DNA from: Eutypa lata
Lineage: Eukaryota > Ascomycota > Sordariomycetes > Xylariales > Diatrypaceae
NCBI GenBank assembly: GCA_022661535.1
Contig: JAKULF010000009.1
Location: forward strand, 2,852,001 to 2,916,000
Direction: 5' to 3'
DNA: 64,000 nucleotides
This document shows, one piece after another, positions 35,360-47,399 of the stretch (its first letter is position 1; every line of letters starts with the position of its first letter). The notes under the pieces were generated by a model. That model was not told the DNA's origin. It made no database searches and was given only the letters and a program-made list of their open reading frames with translations. The position numbers were made by a program, and so were the translations under genes.

Positions 35360-37580
35360 TTATATAAGATAAAATAAAATCCGGAATTTTTAATATTAAA
35401 AATAACGAAAAACTTTAATTAAAAATTATTAATTATTAATTTTTTTTATTATATATTATAAATATTAAAAAAAATAATTAAAAAAGATAAGTTTATTTAA
35501 TAAAGATTAAGTTAATTTAAAAATCGTTTTAAATTTTTTAAATTAAATATTAAAAAAGAAAACTTTCGGATCGAATAAATATAATGATTATAAAAAAAAT
35601 ATTGCGATAATATAAAGGTTTAAAAAATAATGATCTTTTTTTTATAATAAAAATTTAATAAATATTATTTTTTTATTATTTTAATTAATTTAATTTATTT
35701 ATTAATTAATTTATTTTTTAATTTTTTAAATAACTTTTTAATTAATTTTAAGTTTAATTTCGTTATGAATTCGTCGAAAATTTTTTAATTAAAAGATTTA
35801 ATAAAATTTTTTATTATATTTTTATTCGTTTTAATATATTAAACTTTAATATAATTATTATTAATTTTTTAACGTATATAATAATAATTGATTTAAATAT
35901 AACGTTTCTTTTTAATATTATTATTTTTTTATATTTTTTAATATATTTATATTATTTTTTAATAAAATAATAAATTTTTTAAATATTAAATTAAGTTTTT
36001 ATAAAAAGATTTTAATATTAATTACCTTTATTATTATAATATTTAAAGTTACGAATTCGATTTTCGTTATATAACGTATAATAATTATTTAAAACTTTAA
36101 AATTTATATAATAAAAACTTTTATTATATAAAATGTATAATTTATAATTTATTTATTTAAATTAAAATTATTATTAAAATTAAAATTTATTATTTTGATT
36201 AATTTAAAATTATTATATTTATAATATAAATATTTTTTATTTAAAGTTTAATATTGAATTAATAAATTTATAATATTATTTATATATTTTGATAAACGTT
36301 TAATATAATTTATATATTTCGATAACGAATGTTATAAAAAAAAATTTTCTTTTTATAATTAAATTAAAACTTACGATCTTAAAATACGTAATAAAGCATT
36401 ACGTTTTTATATTAATAATTATTTTTTATTTTTAAATAATTAATTAAAAAATTAACTTTTTTATATAATTTATTTTTATAACGAATTATTTATAAATCAA
36501 ATTTAAATAAACGTTATATAAATCATATTAAATTTAATTATATAATTTAAAAAATTAAACTTTTTAATTAAATTTATATATTAAAACGTTTCGTTTTTAA
36601 TAATAATTTTTTTATTTTTAATTATATATTATTTATAATTTAAAACGAATAAAATAAATTATAACTTTATATCGTTTATATTTCTTATTTAAAACGATTT
36701 TTTAATATATTATTATTAATTTAAATAAATATTATTAATAAAGTTTAATTTAATAATATAAATATTTAAAAATTAATTAATTTTCATTTAAGTTTTTAAT
36801 AATAATTATTTTAATAATAATTTATAAATTTTATAAAACGTTTTTTATTTACGTTAAATAATAAAAAATAATTAACGTATAAAGTTATAATATTATTTAT
36901 TATAAAATTTAAATAAATAACGTCGTTTAATATTAAAATTATAAAGTTTTAATTTTTATTTATTAAATTATATTAATTTGTTTAAATTTATATAAAAGGT
37001 TTATTAATTAATTAATATAATTTAAATCGTATTTAAATTTTTCTTTTTTTTTTAAAAATTTATATTAAAAATTTTTTAATAACGAAAATACTTTTATAAA
37101 TAAATTTTTTTTATTTATTATTAAAATATATTATAATAAAGTTTATTTATATAATATATTAATTGTATAAAATTACGAAAGTTATAAAGATTTATTAATA
37201 TATAATTTAAATTATAATTATAATAATTTCGTTATAATTGATATTTTTTCGTTATATAAAATTTTTTATATATATATAAGCTTTTAATTTTTCGAAATCG
37301 CTTATTAATGTAAATCTTTTTCGTAATATTTATATAATGTTTATTAAATATTTATAAATTATTTTGATTAATAAAATAAATTTAAATAAATTTTAATCGA
37401 TGTTTTTTTATTTTTTATAAATATTATTTTTATTTATAAGTTTTTTTAAAGTTTATTAAAGCTTTTTTTAAATAACGGATTATTTTTAAATATTATCGTT
37501 ATTAATTTATATATTTGTAAATATTTAAAAAATTTTAATATTTTATAAAGGTTTTTAAAAATATTATATTGTTTTTTTCG
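35360..37580 (-). pseudogene. Copia RT / RNase H coding fossil of copy 2
   Basis: Read from the minus strand, the segment around 36868-36879 gives I-I-T-L-Y-V-N-Y-F-L-L-F, matching the 'V-x-x-L-Y-V-D-D-L-L-L-F' block of copia reverse transcriptases. The first Asp appears as Asn as RIP would make it; the second reads Tyr, which RIP does not produce and which copies 1 and 3 lack (both have Asn-Asn). The following L-K-x-K-L-I-N-F fits the 'F-x-M-K-D-L-G' region after the catalytic block. Downstream (lower coordinates) is the RNase H part, shared with copies 1 and 3; 35360-35660 aligns with 47540-47840. Confidence 0.7.
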
Positions 37581-40500
37581 AACAAAAATATTATTTATAT
37601 ATAAAATTAAATTTATATTATTATTTTAAAAACGTTATTAAAGTTTATAAATTTATGTTTTTAATCGTTTATAATATTATTATTAATAAAATCGAATTTA
37701 AAATTACATTTATTAATATTTTTGCTTTTTTAAATAAATAATATTTAATATAATTTAATTATAATTTTAAAGTATTTTATAAAAGCGTTATATATATAAA
37801 GTTTAAGAATTATTTTTTTCGAACGATTACGTTTACGTTTAAGAAGTTTTTTTTTGTTTTTTTTATTCGTTTTATTATTAAATACGATGTTATTATTATC
37901 GTTTTAAATACCGAGTTTTTTTATTAATTTAATAATAAAATTGTTTTTAAATTTATTTTTAAAATAATTAAATAATATTTTTTAAATTAAAAAAAGCATT
38001 TAATTTCGTAAAGTTATTATATATTATAATATAAAGGATTATAAAAAACTTTTTTTTTATTAATTATATAATATAATTTTTTTTTTTTAAAAAATACTTT
38101 TTATATTTTAATTAATTAATTTTTTAAATTAATTTTTTTTAATTAATATATATAATATAACGTAATTTTAAAATATATAAATATTTATAACGAAATAAAT
38201 AAATACCGTTAAGATTAAAACTTTTTTAATAAATCTTTATAAAAATTGTATTTTTAATTAATAATTAATTTAATTTATTAATTTTTTTAATAATTTTTTT
38301 ATAACGTAATTTTAAAAACATATAAAGATTTTTATTTAATTTATATAAATTTTAATTTCGTTTTATATAAATTTAATAATACGTTTTATAATTTTATTTT
38401 AATATTAATTATAAAATAACGATAATCGAAATTTAATATCGCGTTTTTTATAAAGTTTATTTATTTTAAATATATCGAATTTTCGTTTATTATTTAATTT
38501 TAAAACTTAAATTATTATTTTTTATTAAAAAATTAATTAATAAAATATTAAATTATTTTTTAATATAATTTTATAAATAATATTAAATATTATTTTTAAT
38601 TTTTATCGATTTTATATTATAATATTAATTATAATTTATAATTATTAAATTATAATATAAATTATTACGTAATAATATGGGTTATATTATATTTATATCG
38701 TATTATATAATTTCGTTTATTTAAATTAACTTTTTTAAACGTTTTTTAAAAAAAAACTTTTTTTTTATATTATAAATCGTTTAATAATTAAAATTAAGCG
38801 TTTAATATTAAATTAATAAAATTAACGATATTATAAAATGATTTTTTATAATATTTTCGTTTATTATAATTTTTTCGTTATTATTAAACTTAAATATTAT
38901 ATATTAAAAAATAATTAATTTATCGTTATTATTTTTTAATACGTATTTTTATTTATTATTATTAATTTCGAATTTAAATATATTAAAAATTTATAATAAA
39001 ACCCTTAATTTCTTTAAATTAATTATTATAAAAACTTTTTCATTTAATAATTTTAAAATATTATAATTTACATAATTATCTTTTTTATATTATATTTCGT
39101 TAAAAAGTATTTTAAACGAAAACTTTTTTATAATTAAAATATATAATATTATTAAATTTAAACGAAATTTATTAAGTTTAATTAATTATTATATAACGAT
39201 ATTAATAATTAAAATATAAATAAAATTTATTTCGATATTAATAATAAAATAATTTTATTTAATACTTTTAATTGTTTTTTTAATTAAATTATTAAAATTA
39301 TTAATAATATTAATATTTAAGTTGTTATTTTATAATAATTAATTTTTCGTATTATTTATAAAGTATATTTAAAAACTTATTATTTAATAAATAATAATTA
39401 TAACGTTTAAAACGTTTTTTTATATAATTCTTTCGATATTTTCTTCGTTTTTAATATTTTTTTATTTAATAAAAGTTAAAGTTATAATATATTTTAATTT
39501 AATTTATCGATATATAATATTAAAAATTAATTTATTATATTATTTAAATAACTTTTTAATATATTTTATTTCATAAAAACGATAATTAAAAAAATAAAAC
39601 CTTTATATATATTTTTAAATTTAATAAAAATTCTCGAATCGTTAAATTTAATTAAATAACCGTAATTATTATAATCGTTATTATTATTAATAATCTTGCT
39701 TTTGTTTTTATTTTTATTTTTATTATTATCGCTTTTTCGTTTTTCGTTTTCGTAATATTATAATATATATTTATATTCGTTATAATTAAAATAAATTTTC
39801 TTTTATTTACGAAAAGTTTATTAAATCGGTTTTTTTTATAAATACGATTTTTTTATTTTTTTATTATTATTCTTTTTAAATATATAATTTCGTGTTTTTT
39901 TATAATTTATTAATATATTTTCTTTAATTTTAAAATTTAATATTAAAATTTTTAATAATTTTATAAATAAAATAATCGATTATTCGTAATATAAAGCTTA
40001 TAATTTTATATTAATAAATAATTTTATTTTTTACGGCGTTTATAAATATCGTAATATAAACGGCTTTATTTAATTTTATATTAATTAATTTTATTTTTTT
40101 AATATATTTTTAAAATTATATAATAAAAATAAAAGGATTTTCTTTATCGTATTTAAAGTTATAAAAGTTATTTTAAATGTTTCGTTAACGTATTATATCG
40201 ATCGTTAAAAAATAAATTATAAAGTTTTTAATATTTTAATTTTTAAAATTATATCTATAATTAATTATTAAAGATATTATTTATAAAGTTTTATAATAAC
40301 TTTTATAAGCGTAATTTCAATAATTTTAAATAATTTTATATTTTTCTCGTAATCGATTTTTTTTTAATTATCGAAACCTTTAAAGTAATTTCTTTTTTAA
40401 TTTCTTAAAAAAAAACCTTTTTTATTTCTTTTTATAATCTTTTTTAAGGAATTTTCGTAAACTTTTATTCGTTTTTGAAAATTTAAAAAAATAAATTCTT

Positions 40501-40899
40501 TAAGTATTATAATTAAAATTATTCGAATTTAAATTAATTAAATTCGAATTATTAAAATTTATATTTTATATATTTTTATATCGTTTATTAAACGTATTTA
40601 TTTATCGACTTTTTTTATAATAATATAAAAACATATATATATAATTTCTTTATTTATTTAATTTCGTTATTTCGATATTAATTAAATTACGATAACTTTT
40701 TAATAAAGTAATTATTAACGAAATTTTAAATTATTATTTATAAATATTATAATAAGAATTTATAAAATTTAAAATAAACTTATTATATAACTTAATTTAT
40801 TATAAAATTAATATTATTAAAAAAAATAAACAAATAATTTATTTATTTATTTTATATTAAATGTTTAAATAAATTTTATAATTAAAGTTTTAATAAAGT
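37581..40899 (-). other. Interior of copia copy 2, not resolved
   Basis: Expected to hold the upstream part of pol (integrase, protease). CpG is frequent (38390-40560), typical of mutated coding sequence, but no integrase motif could be read with confidence. Confidence 0.4.
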
Positions 40900-41065
40900 T
40901 GTAAAATATTTAATAAAATAATAAAGTAATAACTTAAAGCTATTAAATTAAACGAAAAAATACGTTATTATTTCGACGTTTATAACCGAAATAATATTTA
41001 TATAATTAAATATTTTTAATTTAATATTTTAATAATATATAAAACTTTTTAAAATCGATAATATA
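40900..41065 (+). repeat. Left LTR of the gag-only element
   Basis: Shares with the right repeat 'taataaaataataaa', 'taataacttaaa', 'tacgttattattt', 'ttatataattaaatattt' and 'cgataatata'. Differences are nearly all C/T and G/A. Confidence 0.72.
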
Positions 41066-41089
41066 ATTTTTTAGTTTTAAATAATTAAT

Positions 41090-41931
41090 CGTTATTAATT
41101 TAAAAAGATTTTAAAATAAAATCGTTAATATAAATTTATCGTAACGATTAAAACAACCGGCTTCGTTAAAAAGTTAAACGATTTAAAAAAGGATTTTTTT
41201 AACGAAATTTATATAATAACTTATATGTATTAATGGTAAATATTACGATAACGATAACGAAAAAAAACGTATTTCGAAAATAAATAAATAATTTATAAAA
41301 TTAAGTAAAATAATTATTAATCGATATAAAAAATTAAATTAAATTAACGTTAATCGAAAAAACGATAAAAATGTATTTAAATTAAATTAAATTTAATTTT
41401 AAATTATTAAACGATTATAAACTTATTAACGAAAGTAATTAAGAAATATAAAAAATAACGATTTAAATAACGTTAATTAATATTAAATATAAAAACAATA
41501 ATATAACGTTATTTATTATTATTAATTAAATTCATATTATTAATATAATTATAATTAATATTATAAAAAACTTTATTAACGTTATTATAAATTTTATAAA
41601 TAATATCGAAATAATTAAAATCTTTAATAAAATATATAAAAATAAATAAATTAATAAATAAAGAAATTTATAAACGTAATTTTAATATATTAAATAAAAT
41701 TTATTTAAATAATTAACGTTAAATTACGTCGTTAAATTTAAACGTTAAATTTAATATATTAAAAAAGTTTAAATATTAACGAATTTAAATTAATAATTTA
41801 TAATATTCGTTAATTTTATTTTAAATTAAAACGATAATTTAATATAAAAAACTCAAATAAGAATATATTTTAATAAGCTTTAATAATAACGATAATTTAA
41901 ATATATAACGATTTCGTCGTCGATTTTCGCA

Positions 41932-41973
<42 letters not shown>

Positions 41974-42170
41974 TTTTAATTAAAATTATAATAATAATAA
42001 ATAAAAATTAATTTAAAAAAATAAAAAGCCGTTATACTTTAAATATAATAAATACGATTATAAAATAACGAATTACTTATAAATAAAATAAAATAAAAAT
42101 AATAATAATTACGATAATAATAATAACGATAATAATTTAAACGTTATTAACTTTATAACATTTAATAATT
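41090..42170 (+). pseudogene. gag coding fossil with CCHC zinc knuckle
   Basis: At 42035-42076 the codons read Y-F-K-Y-N-K-Y-D-Y-K-I-T-N-Y. Reversing RIP-type changes (TAC/TAT from TGC/TGT or CAT, GAT from GGT), the conserved positions fall exactly at C-x2-C-x4-H-x4-C, with Gly before His, the zinc knuckle of retrotransposon nucleocapsids. Upstream there are coding-like runs (for example K-K-L-N-D-L-K-K-D-F-F-N-E-I-Y from about 41172) and an AAT trinucleotide run at 41932-41970 that would have encoded a single-residue tract. The knuckle is the strongest evidence for gag and for the plus orientation. Confidence 0.66.
41932..41970 (+). repeat. AAT trinucleotide run
   Basis: About 13 tandem AAT triplets within the gag fossil. 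They may descend from a Gln- or Asn-type codon run or be a microsatellite. Confidence 0.85.
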
Positions 42171-42282
42171 TTATAAAATTTTATAATTTAATAACGATAA
42201 TTATTTAAAAAATAAAAACATTATTAAATAAAAAACAACAAAAATAACAATAATTTTAAATAATTACTTTATTATAAAAATA

Positions 42283-42449
42283 TATAAAATATTAAATAAA
42301 ATAATAAAATAATAACTTAAAACTATTAAATTAAATAAATAAATACGTTATTATTTAAACGGTTATAACCAAAATAATACTTATATAATTAAATATTTTC
42401 GATTTAAATTTTTAATAATATATTAAGCTTTTTAAAACCGATAATATAA
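42283..42449 (+). repeat. Right LTR of the gag-only element
   Basis: Pairs with 40900-41065. The right limit is set by loss of match after 'cgataatata'. Confidence 0.7.
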
Positions 42450-43357
42450 CGTTTAACTTTTTATAAAAATAAATATTAAAATTAATTTTACTTTAAATAA
42501 TACGTTTTTTATATTTAATATTATAACGTTAAAATATTACGAAATAAATAAATTTATATTTATTAATAATTATATATTTATTAATATTAACGTTTATTTT
42601 ATATAGATTTTATTAAATATTAATTATATATTTATTTATTATTAAAATATAACGTTTATATATTTATTTTATATTAATTTATTAATTACGTAATTAAAAT
42701 TAATTTTAACGTTACGATTATTTACGTATAAATTTAAATTTTATATTTATATATTTTTAAATTTCTTTATAATAACGTTTATATCGTTTTAATATTAATT
42801 TATCATTTTTTATTATTAAATTTATATTATTAATATAATTCGTTTTTTAATTTAAGTTTTTTTATAAAATTATATATAATACTTTTAATATCGTTTATTA
42901 TTTTAAAAAACTTATTAAATTTATAATAATTTATAAATATCGATAAAAATATTATTTATTTAATTTCGATAAAAAAAAGATTTAATATAATAACGTTAAA
43001 AAATTAATTCGAATAATTAATTTATTTATAACCTTTTACGGTTTTTTTATTATTAAAATAAAATTACTTAAATAAATGAAAAAATCGTTTAATTATTAAA
43101 ATTTTCATCGAATTAAAAAATTAAAATATTAAATTATAATTTAATTTAATAAAGGCAAAAAAACAAATGTTATTAATAACGTAATCGTTATAATTTTCGA
43201 TAATATTAAAAATTCGTTTACTTTTCGTTATTATTAAGATCGAATTTTTCGCGAATTCTTTAAATTAAAATTAATAAAGCGTTATTATAAATAATATATT
43301 TATTTTCGTATAAATTTTTTATTTATTAATTTATAAAATCGAAATTATTATTATATT

Positions 43358-43567
43358 AAAATATATAAATAAATATTAATTTTAAAAAATTTTTAAAAAA
43401 TAAAGTATTTATTATTATTAAAAAAAGTTTATATTAACTTAATTATAAACTTAAATTATATATTAATTTTTATATTTTAAACGTTATACGTAATACTTTA
43501 AAATATTCTTAATATTTAATCTTTTATTATTATTATAAATCGTTATTAAAATACTTTATTTATTAAT
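43358..43567 (-). repeat. Copia copy 2 LTR, right (5' LTR)
   Basis: Pairs with 34885-35092. A primer-binding site would be expected just left of 43358 on the minus strand, but none can be recognised through the mutations. Confidence 0.72.
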
Positions 43568-45224
43568 AATATTTTTATAATTATATTTTATTTTTTTAAT
43601 TAATTTTTTCAATATAATTAAAAATAAACTTTAAATTAAATATTTATTACGAAAATATTTTTATTTTATTTTATAATTATTTTATATTAATTTTTATAAT
43701 ATATATTATTACGGTTATTTAAAATATATTTTTAAATAATATTTATTTAATTAAATTATAAATTATGTAATTTATATTTAATTTTATTATAGTTTTATTA
43801 TTACGTAATAATTTATATTATTTTTTATTAACATTAATTTATTTTCTATTTAATTTATAAATTTAATTTCTATTTTATAAATTTAATTTTTATTTTATAA
43901 ATTTAATTTAAATCGTTTTTAAATAAATATCTTACATTATTTTATTCGAAAATTATTATTTAAAAATTATAAATGTTAAAATTAATTATTTATTAATCGT
44001 TAATATTAACATGTAATTATTAAATGTTTTTTATATTTAAAATTTATATATTTAAAACTTTATTTTTATTTTTATAATAATTATTTTAAATTTAAATTTT
44101 ATTAAATAATTTAATTAATTTATTACGATTTATTTATTTTTTAAAAAAATATTTAATTTCTTATTAAAGAAATAATTTTATATTAATTTATAAAAATATT
44201 ATTAAAAAGGTTTTATAATAAAATATTTTAAAAAGCATTTAAATAATTTAAAATCGTTTTTAAAATATTATTTTTATTATTTTTATTAATAAATTTATTT
44301 TATTAATTTAATTATAATTATTTAAATATTAATCGTTATTTTTAATTTTTCTTTTAAATAATTATTAAGTTTAATATATTTTATAATTTATAATTTATTT
44401 TATTTTAAATCGTTAAAAAGCGAAAAAAATAATATAATTTAATATTAATAAATAATATAAATAAAAAATAATAATATTAATATTTTATATAAATTATTAA
44501 ATTTAAATAAAATAAACTTTATTATTTTTTAAAGAATTAAAAACGTTAATTTATTATTTAAAAATAACGGTTAAATTAAATTTAATATTTAAATCTTCGC
44601 ATTAATTTATTATTAAAATTAAATAATTATATAATTATTAAAATAAATAATTATTAATTTAATTTTAATTTATTAATAAATTTAATTAAAAGAATATTAT
44701 TAATTTTATTTATAAAATAATTATTATATATAATTTTCTTAATTATTATAAAATAATTTTTAATTTTTAAAAAACTTTAAAAATTAATTTTATTATAAAA
44801 TTTATATTTTCATAAAATTTAAATTTATTTATAATAAAAATAATATTTTTTATTTTTTATTTAATATTAAATATATATTAAATTATGTTTATTTTTTTAT
44901 ATAAAAGATTAAATATATTCGTTATTATTAAATAATTATTTTAATTTTAATTTTATAATTAATATTATATATATATAATTTTATTTATTTATAATTATAA
45001 TAAATTATTTTAAAAGTATTAATAAATGTATATTTAAATAAATATCTTTAATAAATTTAAAATAAAGTTTAATTTTATTAAAATTTAATTTTAATTTAAT
45101 TTTAATTTATTAATATTTAATTCTTAATTAAATAATTAAATATAATTATAAATTTTTATAATTATTTATATTAATAATTTATTAAAAATAACAAGTTAAT
45201 TTTTTTACGATTATTTTTATTTAA
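43568..45224. other. Unassigned AT-rich sequence
   Basis: Sparse CpG and no recognisable frame. 43860-43920 has a short repeated 'aatttctattttataaattt' motif. It ends at the sharp start of family R copy C. Confidence 0.35.
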
Positions 45225-46120
45225 ATTTTTTTTAATCGTTACGTTCGAAAAAAACGATACGATTTTTCGCTTATAAGTAAATTACAAGGATCGTTTTTTT
45301 TTCTTTAAACGAAAAAACCTTTTTACGAAATAAAAGTTAATATAATTAACTTAATCTTTAAAGCTTTTTTATTTATTTAATTTTTAAAAAACCTTTTATT
45401 TATTAAAATTCGAATTTAAAATTATTTAAATATAAAGCGATTAAATTATTAAAATTAATTAAAAGTTATTTTATAATTAAATTTTACATTATTATTACGA
45501 TTTATTTTTAAATTATAACGTTTATATATATATATATATAAATTTTATAAATATAAATTTATAAATTATAAGTTTTATTATTACTTAAATTATTTAATTT
45601 TATATTTTATTAAACGAAATTTAAACTTAAAAGTTTTAACTTTAATTATTATAATATAAATTTATTATATTAAAAAAATATTCTTTATTTATTTATATAT
45701 AATTAATTTTAAAAATAAATAATTAAAATTATTATTATTTAAGTTAAAAGTTAAATAATTAATAAATAATTTAAATAAATAAATAATATAATATTATTTA
45801 AGTTATTTAAGTTTATAAACTTTAAATTATAAAGTTATAAATTATAAATTATAAATTTATAAATTTATAAATAACTTATAAGTTTAAAATGTAATTTATA
45901 AGTTTAAAAGATAATTAATATATTTATAAAGTTAAGTTTAAAAACATTAAATATATAAATCAAAAAAGATGCATTTAATTAAAAGTTATTATAATAATAA
46001 ATATATATTTTTAAAGCATTTATTACGTAATTAATCGATATTTAATGACGTAATTAAATTACGTAAATTAATAATATAATTAAATAATTTAAACTTAATA
46101 TAAAATAATTTTTAATTAAA
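45225..46120 (-). repeat. Family R, copy C (reverse orientation, RIP-mutated)
   Basis: 45230-45320 is the mutated reverse complement of the hairpin-rich 3' end of copy B: 'cgttacgttcgaaaaaaacg' against the reverse complement of 6868-6887. 45940-46120 is the reverse complement of the 5' part, with 'gcatctttttt' corresponding to 'gcatcctctttttt' and 'ttatattaagtttaaatta' shared. About 80 bases between those two 5' blocks in copies B and D are missing here. Confidence 0.78.
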
Positions 46121-47399
46121 AAAACTTTTATATGAAATTTTAAAATCGAAACGATTATTATTAAAATAATAATTATAATACTTATAAATATAATTATTAT
46201 TATAATAACTTTTATAAATATTAGAATTTAATATATAAGCGTAATTAATTTTAAAATAATTATTAAAATAATTTTAATAAAAAATGTTTTTTTAAAATAT
46301 CGTTATTATTTAAATTAAAATGTATAAATATAAATATTTTATAATAACGAGTAATTTAAAATATAAAATTACGAAAAGTTAATTAATTTAAATTTATTAT
46401 TTTTTATTAAAAAACGTTAATAAAAAATATTTATTATAATAATAAATTAATAAATTATAAATTATTTTTATTTACGTTTTATTATTATTAATATTTAAAA
46501 TATTACGAATTAAAAATATATATTAAAAATATAATTAAATCTTTTTATTTTATAACGTTTATATAAAATATATATTTTTTAATTTTAATTTTAATATATT
46601 ATATTTATTTAAATTAATTTTAATAAATATTTAAAATAATAATATATTTACGTTAAAAAACAAATAAAAGTTTTCGATATTAAATAAACGTTTTTTTATA
46701 ATCGTTAATAAATTAATTTTTAAAAACGAAAAAGTTTATATTATATAAATTATAATAATAATTTTTAAATTATTATTGAATTAATTATTTAAATTTAAAT
46801 TTTTATCGTTAATTAATTTATTATTTTAAAATATATTAACATCGATTTTTTAATATAATAATAAATAAAATTTAATTATATTAAAAAAAGTTAAAAGATA
46901 TAACGAATTAAAATAATATTAATTATAATTATTAATATTTATAATTTTAATTATTTATTAAATAAAATATGTTAAAATATAAATATTTTAATATAAATAA
47001 AAAATAAAAAAGTTGAATTATTTTTTAAAAATATTTAATGAAATATATATATATATATAAAGAACTTAAATTATTTAAATATAATAAGTTAATAATAAAT
47101 AATTATTATATTAATAAAACTTTAAATATATTTATAATTTTTGTTAAAGCTTTAATAACTATATTCGTTATAACTTAAAAAGAATTTATTTAATAATATA
47201 AAATATAAATTCGATTTTCGATTTTATATAATTAAAATTATATATTTAAAAGTATTAAGTTTTTATACGTTTTTTTACGTAAATAAACGATTTATAAAAA
47301 ACATAAAAAAAACAAAAGAAAAACTTAATATATTATTTTATAATTAAACTTTTAATTTAAATATTTAAATTTTCGTTTTAAATTATTTAATTATTAACT
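46121..47399. other. Unassigned AT-rich sequence
   Basis: Between family R copy C and copia copy 3. Coding-like CpG occurs at 46380-46900, but no motif is recognised. A short TA run lies at 47045-47060. Confidence 0.35.

Larger units (their letters stand above)
40900..42449 (+). mobile_element. Gag-only mini LTR element (TR-GAG-like), 1.55 kb, nested in copia copy 2
   Basis: Direct repeats of about 166 bases (40900-41065 and 42283-42449) flank a 1.2-kb interior. The left repeat begins 'tgtaaaatattt' and the right one 'tataaaatatta', a G-to-A difference at the canonical TG start. The interior reads in plus orientation, opposite to the host copia element, and ends in a retroviral-type zinc knuckle (42035-42076). 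There is no room for pol. Such short gag-bearing elements with terminal repeats have been called TR-GAGs in plants; they depend on other elements for reverse transcription. An internal deletion derivative of a gypsy or copia element would look the same. Confidence 0.65.
34885..43567 (-). mobile_element. Ty1/copia LTR retrotransposon, copy 2, with a nested gag-only element
   Basis: Two direct repeats of about 208 bases, 34885-35092 and 43358-43567, bound the element and are taken as its LTRs. Copia pol is read on the minus strand near the left end (35600-37580), the place expected for RT and RNase H next to the 3' LTR, so the 5' LTR is the right one. The internal length is 8.3 kb, or 6.7 kb after removing the nested element at 40900-42449. 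That is still longer than usual for copia, so another insertion is likely. Integrase and gag should lie at about 38000-40800 and right of 42450, but I could not read them. Confidence 0.65.
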
